64,000 nt of DNA from Planctomycetaceae bacterium (GCA_902630355.1 CACOUL010000007.1:48265-112264); one strand, 5' to 3'; counted from the stretch's first letter, positions 1 through 10,675 are shown. The notes: generated from the letters alone by a model not told the origin. Program-made: numbers and translations.

Positions 1-141
1 AAGCGACACGTTGTTCCAGGCAGTATTTTGAACCAGCACGGCGCCAATCATTACCTCGAAGGGTGATTCAGCAGGCCACCAGTGCTGCGGTCCGTATGCC
101 TGGTAGAGTCGCTGGTAAATATCGTCGAGTGTGACGGTCAT
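1..141 (-). CDS. Endonuclease III-like / HhH-GPD DNA glycosylase, N-terminal fragment (truncated by window edge)
   Basis: My translation of the minus strand: [47 protein letters not shown], matching the start of endonuclease III-domain proteins (WWP...[18 protein letters not shown]). Not in the supplied ORF track. Confidence 0.75.
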   Translation of the reverse strand, partial: MTVTLDDIYQRLYQAYGPQHWWPAESPFEVMIGAVLVQNTAWNNVSL

Positions 142-403
142 TCCGATGGTTCTAGCCGCTTGGTAACGATCGAAGGGGGGGTGCGACCGTACGAGCCGCC
201 ACGGTGAGGGTGGTACTAAATAAGCCGCATTTCCGGAGTTTAACTCAAACAGCAGCCCGTTTCGAGAGACTGATGGAATGGCAGGGGAGGGGCCGATGAA
301 AGGGAGGCGGTCCTCGTCGATGAGGGCTTCTCACGTCTTTCCTGCGGAGTGCGGACCGACTATGCTTTCTCGCATCCAGAACGAAGCGCGATCGGTGTCG
401 GCT

Positions 404-1126
404 ATGTCGACCGACTATTGGAACCAATCGCGGAGACCGCTAGCGAGTTTCTTTTTCGTTCTCCCTTTGATTGTTTTTTATGAACTCGGCAGTTGGTGGC
501 TGGGAGAGGGTGCCGTGCGCAACGGCGCTGCGATCTGGCTGCAGCAACTCTTGACCTCCTCCGGATTGGTCGGTTGGTTTCTACTGCCGCTTCTGACTCT
601 CGCGATTTTATTGGCGTGGCACCACGCGACCGGGCAACCGTGGAAGATTTCTACTAACGTGATTTATGCCATGGCCGCGGAATCGATGTTGCTGGCTGTC
701 GTGTTGCTCGCCTTTGCGCACGTGCAGACGAATGTACTCTCCATTGCCGGGGTACAACTCGACTGTGAGATCGGGATCGAGCAACTTGCCAACGAAACCT
801 TCAGTAGAATTGTTCGGTACTTCGGTGCCGGGGTCTACGAAGAGTTGCTTTTTCGTTTGATGCTGTTGCCTCTTGTGATGGCGGCCATAGGCTTGGTCAT
901 CGTGTCACAGAAAGCACGGATTATCGGAGCACTCGTGCTGACGAGCTTGCTGTTCTCCTTCGCACATTACATCGGTCCCTACGGCGACATCTTTGAGTGG
1001 GCGAGCTTTTCCTTTCGAGCGATGGCAGGGGGATTCTTCTGCCTTCTCTTTATCTTTCGGGGTTTCGGTATCGCAGCTGGTACTCACGCCGTTTACGACA
1101 TGATCGTCGGGTTTCCGAGCGTTTAG
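404..1126 (+). CDS. CPBP family glutamic-type intramembrane protease (CAAX protease-like)
   Basis: Multi-TM protein with YEELLFR and FSFAHYIG motifs; ORF 278..1126, likely start MSTDYWNQ at 404. Confidence 0.8.
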   Translation: MSTDYWNQSRRPLASFFFVLPLIVFYELGSWWLGEGAVRNGAAIWLQQLLTSSGLVGWFLLPLLTLAILLAWHHATGQPWKISTNVIYAMAAESMLLAVVLLAFAHVQTNVLSIAGVQLDCEIGIEQLANETFSRIVRYFGAGVYEELLFRLMLLPLVMAAIGLVIVSQKARIIGALVLTSLLFSFAHYIGPYGDIFEWASFSFRAMAGGFFCLLFIFRGFGIAAGTHAVYDMIVGFPSV

Positions 1127-1224
1127 TGGCCCGCGTAGAAACTTGTTTCGTGTCGGCTGCGAATGACGCGATTGAAATATCTCAAGGTTCCGATGTGAAT
1201 CGCGTGCGAACGTTCGATCGCTCT

Positions 1225-1253
1225 TTGTCTGCCTTGCAATGAGGGTCTATAAT
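1225..1253 (+). promoter_or_regulatory. Sigma70-like promoter TTGTCT-N17-TATAAT upstream of the DUF2617 gene
   Basis: -35 TTGTCT 1225-1230, exact TATAAT 1248-1253, 17-bp spacer, about 60 bp upstream of the ORF start. Confidence 0.55.
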
Positions 1254-1309
1254 GCGGACAGAAGATTTCTTTCGGTTTGAATTACATGCGTCTTTCAAGA
1301 TAAATAAAC

Positions 1310-1867
1310 GTGCTTTCCATTCGCCCAAAAGTTGCCGAATTGGTTTTTCAACTTTATGGAAGGCCATTGCATCCTGAACTCTTTCAGGTCTTTTGTACCC
1401 GTACGGTCGATCATGGCGAGTATGAGGCGAGGATCGACATTACAAGTGCAGGACATATTGTCGCATGGCGGCATCAGGGCATTACCCTGACGGAGGTTGC
1501 GACCGGTGCACATACACCGCTGCCACAAAAGCGACGCTTGCTTTCTTACCGCCTTCAGGGTGAACGGAATGATCAAGTGGATTGCCGTGGGGGCGTCCGC
1601 TATCTGATGGGATTTCAGTTGGAGAAAGTCCAGCCCGATATCTTCTGGAATTATCAGAACGATCTGTTTCAGGAGAACGATGAAACGGAGGGCATGATTT
1701 ACCGCTTCGATTCGAGCGGCCGACTGGCGATCGGAGCGATCAGCTACATTCATATCGATGTGAGAATGCGGGTGCTGCGCGTTCAGGCATTCCACACATT
1801 TCCAGACGACTATGCCATCGTCAAGAGTCAGTCGATTTTTGAACTGCCGCAGGTGGCCGATTCGTAG
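1310..1867 (+). CDS. DUF2617 family protein
   Basis: MLSIRPKVAELVFQLYGRPLHPELF... resembles the DUF2617 N-terminus. Confidence 0.7.
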   Translation: MLSIRPKVAELVFQLYGRPLHPELFQVFCTRTVDHGEYEARIDITSAGHIVAWRHQGITLTEVATGAHTPLPQKRRLLSYRLQGERNDQVDCRGGVRYLMGFQLEKVQPDIFWNYQNDLFQENDETEGMIYRFDSSGRLAIGAISYIHIDVRMRVLRVQAFHTFPDDYAIVKSQSIFELPQVADS

Positions 1868-1879
1868 CTGCCAAGGGCG

Positions 1880-3355
1880 CTACACCTGGGCTGCTTCGAG
1901 GATGCGTGTCGTGGATACTCCTTCGACGAGCGGAGTGGTAACCACTGTGCCACCATACGATTCGACCAAGGATCGACCCACCACTTGGTCCAGACGGTAG
2001 TCTCCCCCTTTGACGAGTACATCGGGACGGAGTCGCTCAATTAAGTGAAGCGGATTTTCTTCATCAAAAATAATGACGAGATCGACGCACTGTAGGGCAG
2101 ACAAAATGGCTGCCCGATCTCGCTGATGAATGACCGGTCGCGTATTACCCTTCAACTGTCGAACGCTGCGGTCGCTGTTGAGACCAACCACAAGAAAATC
2201 GCCGAACGTCGATGCATGCTGTAAGTAGGTAATGTGGCCGACATGTAACAGATCGAAACATCCGTTAGTAAAAACGATTCGTTTGCCACTTGCGCGTTGT
2301 ACACCGGCCATTTGCTCTGCCTGTGGTAAACCCACAATTTTGGATTCGGGCGGATGTTGTCGGTCACGCAGCCTGCTACGTAACTGAGCGCGGTGGATGA
2401 CGGCCGCGCCGATTTGCTCGACTGCAAGGCCCGCCGCGACATTCGCCAGTTTGGCAGCAATCGGTCGAGGTTGATGAGCAGCAAGACAGAGTCCCACGGT
2501 GGCGAGTACCATGTCACCGGCCCCGGTGATGTCGTAGACCGTCCGCGGGTCGGTCGGAAATATTTCGCCCTCTCCCTCCCGCTCCACCAGTACCATGCCA
2601 TCCCGGTCGAGGGTCACAAGGACAGCTTCCAAGTCGACCAATTCACAAATTTTCTTTCCGGATTGCACGGCGAGAGCCGGGTCGTCGATCGTCAAACCAG
2701 TGATCCGCTCTGCTTCTGAGCGGTTCGGTGTGATCATGGTCGCACCGCGGTAGATCTCGCAGTTTCGGTCTGCAGCCGGGTCGACGATAAGCGGCACACT
2801 TTGCTCGCTGGCAAGTTTGATGATTTGACGAAGCAATCCCTCGGCAAGCGTTCCTTTTCCATAATCCGAGACGAGGATCGCATCGCAACTGATCAGCTTC
2901 TTCCGTAGCCCGCTGATAATTTTAGAGGCATGGCTGGCCGAAATCTCTTTCCGCACTTCTCGATCGACACGTAAAATCTGATGCGGATGACGATTGGCAG
3001 CCCTTCCCATGAAGCGATCTTTGGTCGTCGTGACTCGATCCGGATCGCGGATCAATAAATCGCATTTCACGCCAATCGAATTGAGCATCTGGTGGATGCA
3101 CGCTCCCGCTTCATCGTCACCTAAAACACCGGCTGCCACCACGTCGGCGCCGAGATGTAAAAGTGATTGACAGACGTTTGCCGCTCCCCCTAATTTTTTC
3201 TCCTGCTCATCTGCCTGCAGCAGGATAACGGGGGCCTCCTGGCTGATGCGTTCGGCGTTGCCCCACGTGTAGCGGTCGAGCATAAAATCACCGACCACCA
3301 GCACACGCGGTCGACCGAGTTGGTCGATTGCAGAGAGTAAGTCGAGTTGGTCCAT
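1880..3355 (-). CDS. hldE: Bifunctional heptose kinase/adenylyltransferase-like protein (HldE/RfaE)
   Basis: PfkB-type kinase domain (VVGDFMLDRYTWGNAERISQEAPV, DITGAGDMVLA) followed by a cytidylyltransferase domain (TNGCFDLLHVGHITYL, VGLNSDRSVRQLKG). Confidence 0.88.
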   Translation of the reverse strand: MDQLDLLSAIDQLGRPRVLVVGDFMLDRYTWGNAERISQEAPVILLQADEQEKKLGGAANVCQSLLHLGADVVAAGVLGDDEAGACIHQMLNSIGVKCDLLIRDPDRVTTTKDRFMGRAANRHPHQILRVDREVRKEISASHASKIISGLRKKLISCDAILVSDYGKGTLAEGLLRQIIKLASEQSVPLIVDPAADRNCEIYRGATMITPNRSEAERITGLTIDDPALAVQSGKKICELVDLEAVLVTLDRDGMVLVEREGEGEIFPTDPRTVYDITGAGDMVLATVGLCLAAHQPRPIAAKLANVAAGLAVEQIGAAVIHRAQLRSRLRDRQHPPESKIVGLPQAEQMAGVQRASGKRIVFTNGCFDLLHVGHITYLQHASTFGDFLVVGLNSDRSVRQLKGNTRPVIHQRDRAAILSALQCVDLVIIFDEENPLHLIERLRPDVLVKGGDYRLDQVVGRSLVESYGGTVVTTPLVEGVSTTRILEAAQV

Positions 3356-3563
3356 AGCGGATACTCCCGCTGAATAAAGCGTGGGAGGCGAAAACGTGTC
3401 CGGCGTCGTGGGCACGCTGGTTATAGCGACCGTCGCCGATTGCGACCAGAGAATTTTGCGTTCGGGCGATGCTAGCGTCGAAGCGAATTGGGTCTTGAGA
3501 GTGGAAATGAGCGGAATTTTTCCAGGACTCGAGTTTACTCTGATCGAGTCTCTCGGCTCGCGG

Positions 3564-4640
3564 TCATATGCGCTGCTGTAAACATTGCTGTAACAGGGCC
3601 TCAAGCCTTTCGGATCCGAGAGTTATTTCCGTTTCAATGATGACCCCATAAAGCGGCAGAGTACTTTTCCAAAGAGGGCCGATTTTGACCAAATCCTTGT
3701 GGGTGCAGAGAACGGCGGCCGCTTCCATCGTTTCACAGTGTTCTTTCAGCCATCGCGCATCGTGAGCGGTATAGTGATGATGATCGGGATATTCGCGAAG
3801 CGAGAGTAAATCCCAGTTTTTTTGTGATAACATCCGGCTGAAATTTTGAGGATTTCCCAGGCCGCAAAATGCGGCTACCCGGGCATCATCGAGTACCGAG
3901 AGGGGCGTCGTATTCCCGTTATGATCCATGAGGTGCACGGGAGAATAAGCAATCTCTATCTGGCAGGCCCCCGGGGCAAGCGATTCGATCCGCTGCCAGA
4001 GCGCCTTCCGGTCTTCTGTGGCAATCGAGTCTATCCGCGTAAGCGCCACAGCGTCCGCTCTATGAAGGTTGGTGAGTGGCTCGCGGAGCGTACCGCGCGG
4101 AAATAACTTTTCGAATCCAAACGGTTCGGTCGCGTCGATGAGGACGAGATCAAAATTTCTTCCGAGTCGACGATGTTGGAATCCATCGTCCAGAACGATC
4201 GCCTCAGCTCGATGTTCCGCGATGGCAGTTTGTGCGGCTTTGAGGCGATCCGGGTTTTGTATGTGGGGTACGCCGGGAAGCTTTTCAGCTAATTCGAGTG
4301 CTTCATCGTTTTGCTTTCCCGAATCGCCTTTGTAGCCGCGCGATACGATGGCCGCTTTGATTCCACGCGCGCTCAACCACTGGACAAGCCATGCCACTGT
4401 CGGCGTTTTGCCGGTTCCTCCAAGGGTGACGTTACCGATGCTGATTACAGGCACATCCACGTGATGAATCGCCCGCCATCCCCGGTCGAAGAGCCGATTG
4501 CGAAGGAAGACAATTCCCCGATAGGGGAAAGAGAGTAAATTGAGAAAAGCCCGTGCGATGCAGGCTCGCAGGTCGCGTCGCCGACCGCTTACGATTGCTC
4601 GAAATGTTGAGGGATTGAGCAATACGGTCACCTGCCTCAT
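3564..4640 (-). CDS. lpxK: Tetraacyldisaccharide 4'-kinase
   Basis: PVISIGNVTLGGTGKTPTVAWL, ILDDGFQHRRLGR, FCGLGNPQNF motifs. Confidence 0.9.
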   Translation of the reverse strand: MRQVTVLLNPSTFRAIVSGRRRDLRACIARAFLNLLSFPYRGIVFLRNRLFDRGWRAIHHVDVPVISIGNVTLGGTGKTPTVAWLVQWLSARGIKAAIVSRGYKGDSGKQNDEALELAEKLPGVPHIQNPDRLKAAQTAIAEHRAEAIVLDDGFQHRRLGRNFDLVLIDATEPFGFEKLFPRGTLREPLTNLHRADAVALTRIDSIATEDRKALWQRIESLAPGACQIEIAYSPVHLMDHNGNTTPLSVLDDARVAAFCGLGNPQNFSRMLSQKNWDLLSLREYPDHHHYTAHDARWLKEHCETMEAAAVLCTHKDLVKIGPLWKSTLPLYGVIIETEITLGSERLEALLQQCLQQRI

Positions 4641-4717
4641 GCGGCCCGATGCAAGATTGGCTGGAGAGTACGATCTCCCATGCTCTGACTCAAAATATTT
4701 CTAACGCGATGACTTCG

Positions 4718-5815
4718 CTATCGCAATTTGTCGCATATCGCTTCCGCCATTTCTTGAGTACCCACCGCCGTGGGGTCGTTGCGATCCGGCTTCAGGTCGT
4801 ACGTTACCTGTTTCCCTTCGGCGATCACGGCAGCCACGGCCGCTTCAAGCCTTTCAGCCGCGTCACGTTCTCCCAGATGTTGGAGCATGAGCATGCCAGA
4901 AAGAATGAGTGCCGTGGGGTTCACCTTGTTTTGCCCTTTGTATTTCGGGGCACTTCCGTGAGTTGCTTCAAAAACGGCACCCTCGGGGCCAATATTTGCA
5001 CCCGGCGCTACGCCAAGTCCTCCGACCAATCCCGCGCCGAGATCGCTCACGATATCACCGTAGAGGTTGGGCAAAACCAGCACATCGTACAACTCCGGCT
5101 TTTGGGCCAGTTGCATGCACATATTGTCTACGATTCGCTCTTCGAATTCGATATCGGGATAGTCTTCTGCCACGCGTTGGGCCGTTGCCAGAAAGAGTCC
5201 ATCACTGTATTTCATGATGTTTGCCTTGTGCACGGCAGTGACCTTTTTACGTCCATTGTCTCTGGCATAGTCGAGGGCACAGCGGACGATCCGTTCGGTA
5301 CCCGAAACGCTCATCGGTTTGATCGAGACACCCGTTTCAGCCCCAGCGGTTTTAATCTTTCGATCCGAAGGGAGCTGATTGATGAATTCGATTAACTCGG
5401 TCGTCTCCGGTTTTCCTGCTTCGAATTCCACCCCCGCATAGAGGTCTTCCGTATTCTCTCGGACGATCACCAGATCGACCGGTAGCGATGAAAAATAACT
5501 GCGGACACCCTTGTATTGCTTGCAGGGCCGGATGCACGCAAAGAGGCCAAGTTCCTGTCTTAAGTAGACGTTGATGCTGCGGAAGCCGGTGCCTACGGGA
5601 GTCGTGATGGGAGCCTTGAGGGCACACCGCGTGCGGCGGACACTCTCGAGGGTACTCTCGGGGATGGGGGTCCCCGCCGTTTCCATGATATCGACTCCGG
5701 CCTCCTGGACGTCCCATGTGATGTCCACTCCCGTTGCATCGACACATTTGCGAGCCGCCTCGGCAAGTTCGGGGCCGGTTCCGTCACCGCGGATTAACGT
5801 AATTTCGTGCGGCAT
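4718..5815 (-). CDS. Isocitrate/isopropylmalate dehydrogenase family protein (NAD-dependent IDH-like)
   Basis: [73 protein letters not shown]. Confidence 0.87.
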   Translation of the reverse strand: MPHEITLIRGDGTGPELAEAARKCVDATGVDITWDVQEAGVDIMETAGTPIPESTLESVRRTRCALKAPITTPVGTGFRSINVYLRQELGLFACIRPCKQYKGVRSYFSSLPVDLVIVRENTEDLYAGVEFEAGKPETTELIEFINQLPSDRKIKTAGAETGVSIKPMSVSGTERIVRCALDYARDNGRKKVTAVHKANIMKYSDGLFLATAQRVAEDYPDIEFEERIVDNMCMQLAQKPELYDVLVLPNLYGDIVSDLGAGLVGGLGVAPGANIGPEGAVFEATHGSAPKYKGQNKVNPTALILSGMLMLQHLGERDAAERLEAAVAAVIAEGKQVTYDLKPDRNDPTAVGTQEMAEAICDKLR

Positions 5816-6053
5816 AATTTATTTTTCCATGTAAAAAAGTGTTGACCGCTTTTTTCACTTCGCAACGTCCGAGGATGCAAAGGAAACCGCCAGCGAGGTC
5901 CGAGAGTATCAGACCGATGCACGATCGTCAACGCGGGCAGCATGAGTGGTTCGTGTGCCAAGAAGAGCCCAGGTGCCGGATGGCGCGGTGCGCGTTATAA
6001 CGGGTTGCAGACGGTGCCAAAAATAGAAACGGAATCAGCGAGACAAGCTGAAC

Positions 6054-6587
6054 GTGTTGTCACTCGGTTTTGGTGCGAATTCAAAAAGTGCGAGGTGTTT
6101 TTTGAATGACGATCCGCAAGTAAAGGCTGAGGTGCCGGGCCGGATTGCAGCAGTTGATTTCGGTACCGTGCGAATGGGAATTGCGATCACCGATCCCCAG
6201 CAAAAAATAGCAAGTCCGCTCGAACAGTATGTTCGCCGGGGGCAGTCGCGGGATAGCGAATATTTTAGAGAACTCGCTGATCGGGAGGGAATCGTCCTTT
6301 GGGTTGTGGGGCTTCCGGTGCATCTCAGTGGTCAGGAAAGCCAGAAGTCGACCGAGGTGCGAAAATTCGGCGAGTGGCTCACCGCGACGACTGGGGTTTG
6401 TGTCACCTTTTTCGATGAGCGATTCAGCACGCAGTTTGCCGATGAGGTGTTGATGCAGGGGGCGGCCTCGAAAAAAAAGCGAAAACAGAAAAGAGACAAA
6501 ATTGCGGCACAAATCATTCTTGCCGCCTATCTTGAAGCGGGCAGTGGTGATCCACCGCTGCCGCTCGATGACGGAGGAGACGCGTGA
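6054..6587 (+). CDS. ruvX: Holliday junction resolvase-like protein RuvX (YqgF)
   Basis: AVDFGTVRMGIAITDP, VGLPVHLSGQESQKS, FFDERFST motifs; exact start uncertain. Confidence 0.88.
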   Translation: MLSLGFGANSKSARCFLNDDPQVKAEVPGRIAAVDFGTVRMGIAITDPQQKIASPLEQYVRRGQSRDSEYFRELADREGIVLWVVGLPVHLSGQESQKSTEVRKFGEWLTATTGVCVTFFDERFSTQFADEVLMQGAASKKKRKQKRDKIAAQIILAAYLEAGSGDPPLPLDDGGDA

Positions 6588-7450
6588 ACCGCTTGATTGT
6601 GGGTTGTGGATATCTCGGAAGGCGGGTGGCAGATCTTTGGCATCGCGCGGGGGATACGGTTCACGTGGTTACGCGCACGCAGGCGCATGCCAACGAATTT
6701 GCGACCACCGGGTGGCACCCGCAAGTAGCCGATGTGCTGGAGCCGACGTCTTTGGTCGATCTGCCGGAAGTGGATACTCTCTTGTTTGCCGTCGGCTACG
6801 ACCGATCATGCTCGGCGAGTATCCATGAGGTTTACGTGGAGGGACTGCGTAATGTACTCGACGCGATCTCTGCGAGTGCTGAGAGAGTGCTCTACATCAG
6901 TTCGACCGGTGTGTATGCGGAGGCTGACGGTGATTGGGTCGATGAAACCTCTGCGGTTGTCGGGAACCGCGAGGGAACGCGGGCCTGTTTGGCTGCGGAG
7001 CAGCTACTTCAATCGCATGCCCGTGGGAAGAAAGCGACTATTTTGCGACTTGCGGGTATCTATGGCCCGGGGCGACTCCCCCGGGCTGGCGATCTTTTGG
7101 CTCATCGTCCGATTCCGGCACCAGCAGCCGGTTATTTGAATCTGATTCACGTGGAGGACGCGGCTCGATCGGTGGTGGCTGCAGCGGAGAGGGGGAGCGG
7201 GGGAATCTATTCGGTTGCCGACGGGATGCCAACCCTCCGCCGAGACTATCTCGAAGAACTGGCGCGCTTACTCGGTGCCCCTCTCCCGCAATTTGAGCCG
7301 CCTGCCGAGCCGCCATCGGGTCGCCGTGTAAGCAATAAACGGGTGCGGAATGATCGATTAATCAATGAACTGGGTCTGGACTTGCAGTATCCGAGCTATC
7401 GCGAGGGACTCGCTGCGATCGTGAAAGAAAATAAACGGATAAGAAGGTAA
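6584..7450 (+). CDS. NAD-dependent epimerase/dehydratase (extended SDR-like)
   Basis: LIVGCGYLGRRVADLW Rossmann motif, YISSTGVYAEADGDWVDE; 4-bp overlap with ruvX. Confidence 0.8.
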   Translation: MNRLIVGCGYLGRRVADLWHRAGDTVHVVTRTQAHANEFATTGWHPQVADVLEPTSLVDLPEVDTLLFAVGYDRSCSASIHEVYVEGLRNVLDAISASAERVLYISSTGVYAEADGDWVDETSAVVGNREGTRACLAAEQLLQSHARGKKATILRLAGIYGPGRLPRAGDLLAHRPIPAPAAGYLNLIHVEDAARSVVAAAERGSGGIYSVADGMPTLRRDYLEELARLLGAPLPQFEPPAEPPSGRRVSNKRVRNDRLINELGLDLQYPSYREGLAAIVKENKRIRR

Positions 7451-7541
7451 CGCAGTTTTGTCTTCCCTCGTATCTTGGCGCAGCGCGTCAACCAACCTTA
7501 GAATTTTGACTGAGGGTCGCTCCGGGTGATCGCCCGACGAT

Positions 7542-8408
7542 ATGTCTTCGGCAGGTATTGAAGGCAGGTATCGAAGGCAGGTTCGCCAAGGTCGCCTTTG
7601 GGTTATGCAGACTTCGGATAACGCCATGATTGAACGTCAACCACTTTTCCCGCATGTCATCGAGCTGAATCATGCAGCGGGTCATCGTATCGGGTGCTGC
7701 GTCTATCTCGTCTATGACGGTGATGATTGGTTGCTGATCGATGTTGGATTCACCGAGTCGATAGACGAGATTGTCGAGCTTGTCAGACAACTCGATTTTC
7801 CACTTTCGAATTGCGTGACTCTCGTTGCCACGCATGCCGATGCCGATCATGTGCAAGGCCTCGCAAGGGCGAAACAGCTATTGAAGACGACAGCGACCGG
7901 ACATCGACTGGCTGCCAAACCGTTGCTGGAAGGGGATCGCTTAAAAACGTTTGCCGAGATTGAAGCCCACGGCATCGATTTAGAGATGCCATCAGTGAAG
8001 CTCGACCAGTTGGTGGATGATGGCGATACCATTGCAGTGGGGTCTCTCAACCTCGAAGTCTGGCATACCCCGGGACACACCGACAGCCAACTCGCATTTC
8101 GCCTGGGAAACCTTCTCTTCTCTGGCGACAATATCTATCGCGATGGTTGTGTCGGAGCGATCGATGCACATCACGGCAGCGATATCCCACAATTCATCGA
8201 TTCACTCAAGCGAATTCGAGCCAGTGATGTCGAATGGCTGTTACCGAGTCACGGCCCCGTCTTCCGCAAGGATAATGATCAGCTCGATGCGACGATCGCC
8301 CGCCTGGAGGGCTATTTGAGCATGGCCGATTTTGGAACCTGTGCAACCAGTTGGCCGCTGATGGATGAGTGGGACGAAGAATTGCACGAAGGCCGCATGC
8401 CGCACTGA
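7542..8408 (+). CDS. MBL-fold metallo-hydrolase
   Basis: [11 protein letters not shown] (HxHxDH-like), [25 protein letters not shown]. Confidence 0.85.
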   Translation: MSSAGIEGRYRRQVRQGRLWVMQTSDNAMIERQPLFPHVIELNHAAGHRIGCCVYLVYDGDDWLLIDVGFTESIDEIVELVRQLDFPLSNCVTLVATHADADHVQGLARAKQLLKTTATGHRLAAKPLLEGDRLKTFAEIEAHGIDLEMPSVKLDQLVDDGDTIAVGSLNLEVWHTPGHTDSQLAFRLGNLLFSGDNIYRDGCVGAIDAHHGSDIPQFIDSLKRIRASDVEWLLPSHGPVFRKDNDQLDATIARLEGYLSMADFGTCATSWPLMDEWDEELHEGRMPH

Positions 8409-8603
8409 ATCGGGACCTTGCGGTTATTCTCCGGTTCCTCCCAAATTCAGCCTACGTGCTGCACTGCTAGCGTGATACTCTTTGTGGGTTGTAGGGAATA
8501 TTCGCTTGACCTGCGGCCCGTGGTGTGCCGATGGGAAGTGGTGAGGTCGGCCTTTTTTCAGACACGCTTTTCAGGCAGGCTGCCACGCCGCTGGGGGGAT
8601 TTC

Positions 8604-8930
8604 ATGTTGGTACGCTTAAGTCTTGCTGCGTTTCTCGTCGGTTTTCTCGGATTCTTTGTCGGGACCCAGGATGTTCGGGCAGAGCGAGCTTACGGGCGAG
8701 CTTGGGGATACACCTACAAAACCCAGGATTGGGAGCGGTTCTACCACTACCCGTATGTTTACTACCCACAGAATTTCTGGGGCAGTGAATACTACCGCAG
8801 TGCAGACAGCCTCTATTATCGATATCCGCCCGAGATGCGTATTCCGGTCTACAATCGCCAGTGGCAGAACTACTACCCGCAGGCCCGAAAGTACCACCAC
8901 GGGCACCACTTCAACCTGGACGTCTTTTAA
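8604..8930 (+). CDS. Small secreted tyrosine-rich protein (function unknown)
   Basis: Start MLVRLSLAAFLVGFLGFF (signal peptide) at 8604; mature part YHYPYVYYPQNFWGSEYYRSADSLYYRYP... Confidence 0.6.
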   Translation: MLVRLSLAAFLVGFLGFFVGTQDVRAERAYGRAWGYTYKTQDWERFYHYPYVYYPQNFWGSEYYRSADSLYYRYPPEMRIPVYNRQWQNYYPQARKYHHGHHFNLDVF

Positions 8931-8970
8931 CGGCGGGTGCGCTCCGGCCTCAGCAATATGCCCTTTGTAA

Positions 8971-10170
8971 TTATCCGAGTTGCCCGGGTTGAGTCGCGAA
9001 ACGCCAGAAGGCATCACTGGCTTTTTGGATTTGTCGAACATCGATCCACTCATCGGCCGTGTGTGCCTGTTTGATTGAGCCCGGGCCAAACACGACCGTG
9101 GGGATGTTCGTTGAAGATATGATGCCCGCATTCGTGCCGTAGGGAACACCCTCAAGTGCATCGTGGGTTCCCGCATTTTCACTTGCTTCCAGCAGGTTGC
9201 GGGCAAGACCGCTATTCTTATCCCCCCGAAGGCCAGGTGAACTCAGCATGGGGGGGTCGTGTACCGCTTGAATGCCTCGGCTCTCCAATGTGCGAAGGTG
9301 GTCGATGGCGTGACGATATGCTTCCTGTGGCGACTCGTCCGGCATCAGTCGCCGATCAATCTCGATCGTGCAGCGATCGGGAATCGTATTGACGCTCAGG
9401 CCCCCAGAAACGGTGCCTACAGAAAGCGTGGCACAACCGCACAGTTGATCATTTCCGAGCGTCGGTAGAACATCCCGGTTGTAGGATTCCAGCGACTGAA
9501 GGACATGAGTCATTCGATAGATCGCATTTTCACCCTCCGACAGTTGACTGCTGTGAGCCGCCTTTCCGACAGTGTGGCATCGCCAGCGGACCACTCCTTT
9601 GTGGCGGACGACGACCTTCAATTCGGTAGGCTCAATCACAACGCACGCATCAGGTTTCCGGCCGAGAAAATCGGATGGCGAATCGGTATCCCAGAGTCTG
9701 GTGAGTTGCGTAGCGCCCGAAAAGCCGTGTTCCTCGTTCACCGTACAAGCCACGATGATGGTTGGCATTTCGGGCGGCCGCAGTTTCACAAGGCGCTGTA
9801 ATGCCATGAGGATGGATGTCATGCCACCCTTTACATCGCATGCACCTCTCCCGTAGATCCGCGTTCCCTCGGTTCGTGCCACAAAAGGTTCCTTTTGCTC
9901 CGGGTCGGCGGGGACCGTGTCTTGGTGAACGTCGAAGAGCAGCAACCGGTCTGGCGTGTCGCGGCGACGGGGCGGGTCGATTCGGGCAAGGATGTTGTCT
10001 CGGCGCGGCGCAACGACTTGTCGCAGGGTGGGTAACTCGAGATAGGAGAAAAATTTTTCCAGATAGTCGGTCAGTCTAGATTCGAAATCGGTCTCCTCGT
10101 CGAAGGCTCGCCCCATCGGGTTTTCACTGCGAATGGAGATCAGATCGCCGAGCAGAGTGGTCAATTCCAT
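8971..10170 (-). CDS. M20 family metallopeptidase (ArgE/DapE-like deacetylase)
   Basis: FDVHQDTVPADP, GRGACDVKGG, CTVNEEHGFSGA, GTNAGI; likely start MELTTLLGDLISI at 10170. Confidence 0.87.
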   Translation of the reverse strand: MELTTLLGDLISIRSENPMGRAFDEETDFESRLTDYLEKFFSYLELPTLRQVVAPRRDNILARIDPPRRRDTPDRLLLFDVHQDTVPADPEQKEPFVARTEGTRIYGRGACDVKGGMTSILMALQRLVKLRPPEMPTIIVACTVNEEHGFSGATQLTRLWDTDSPSDFLGRKPDACVVIEPTELKVVVRHKGVVRWRCHTVGKAAHSSQLSEGENAIYRMTHVLQSLESYNRDVLPTLGNDQLCGCATLSVGTVSGGLSVNTIPDRCTIEIDRRLMPDESPQEAYRHAIDHLRTLESRGIQAVHDPPMLSSPGLRGDKNSGLARNLLEASENAGTHDALEGVPYGTNAGIISSTNIPTVVFGPGSIKQAHTADEWIDVRQIQKASDAFWRFATQPGQLG

Positions 10171-10316
10171 CGCTTTCCCCTTGAATTGTGTGTTAACAAA
10201 TGATGAAGCCGTCGGGCAGCGTAGCGAAAGCACGATGGGCTGTGGATTGTATCCCGTGCAAACCGGGCCTGCAGGGCAGTCACTGAGAATGGTTAAAGGG
10301 TCCCCCATTGGATTGG

Positions 10317-10344
10317 TTGCCAAAGTCGAATCGCGGTGCATAAT
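10317..10344 (+). promoter_or_regulatory. Candidate promoter TTGCCA-N16-CATAAT for the nqr leader RNA
   Basis: -35-like 10317-10322, -10-like 10339-10344; about 50 bp upstream of the terminator hairpin. Confidence 0.3.
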
Positions 10345-10396
10345 TCATTGAAACATTTAACCCAACGGCGGCGGCGTTACATGACGCAAGCCGCGA

Positions 10397-10438
10397 CCCC
10401 TTTACAGGTTCTGCCCCATCTGTGAGGGGGTTTTTTTT
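10397..10438 (+). terminator. Intrinsic terminator in the nqrA 5' leader
   Basis: 11-bp stem CCCCTTTACAG / CTGTGAGGGGG (with two G.T pairs), followed immediately by T8. Confidence 0.75.
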
Positions 10439-10498
10439 GCGCTTTCCCAATCCGTGTGAAGTCCCGCCGCAGGCAATTTTTACCCAGTATTTCTCGGC

Positions 10499-10527
10499 TT
10501 GACCGATCATTTGGGGGCCGATACGAT
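10499..10527 (+). promoter_or_regulatory. Candidate nqrA promoter TTGACC-N17-TACGAT
   Basis: -35 10499-10504, -10 10522-10527, about 150 bp upstream of the nqrA start. Confidence 0.4.
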
Positions 10528-10569
10528 TCTGGTGGACTCGGCATTCTGTCGGGTTTTCTTTTCGCCCTA

Positions 10570-10591
10570 CTTTGTGATAACTTTCACAAAG
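10570..10591. promoter_or_regulatory. CRP/FNR-superfamily-type operator palindrome CTTTGTGA-TAACTT-TCACAAAG
   Basis: Perfect 8-bp inverted repeat with core TGTGA-N6-TCACA, between candidate promoter and nqrA start. Confidence 0.55.
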
Positions 10592-10675
10592 TCGGCGATG
10601 GTCCCTCCGCAGCGACCGGTAAACGTCGAATTTTTCGGCGTGTCCGCAGGTTTCGGGTCGACGCAGGCTAGATCG

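Noticed and set aside
4649-5395. 248-aa + strand ORF
   Set aside because: Antisense to the IDH-family gene, low-complexity arginine/histidine-rich shadow translation.
10499-10675. N-terminal 59 codons of the nqrA ORF
   Set aside because: NqrA homology begins at [11 protein letters not shown]; the extension contains the CRP-like palindrome and promoter.
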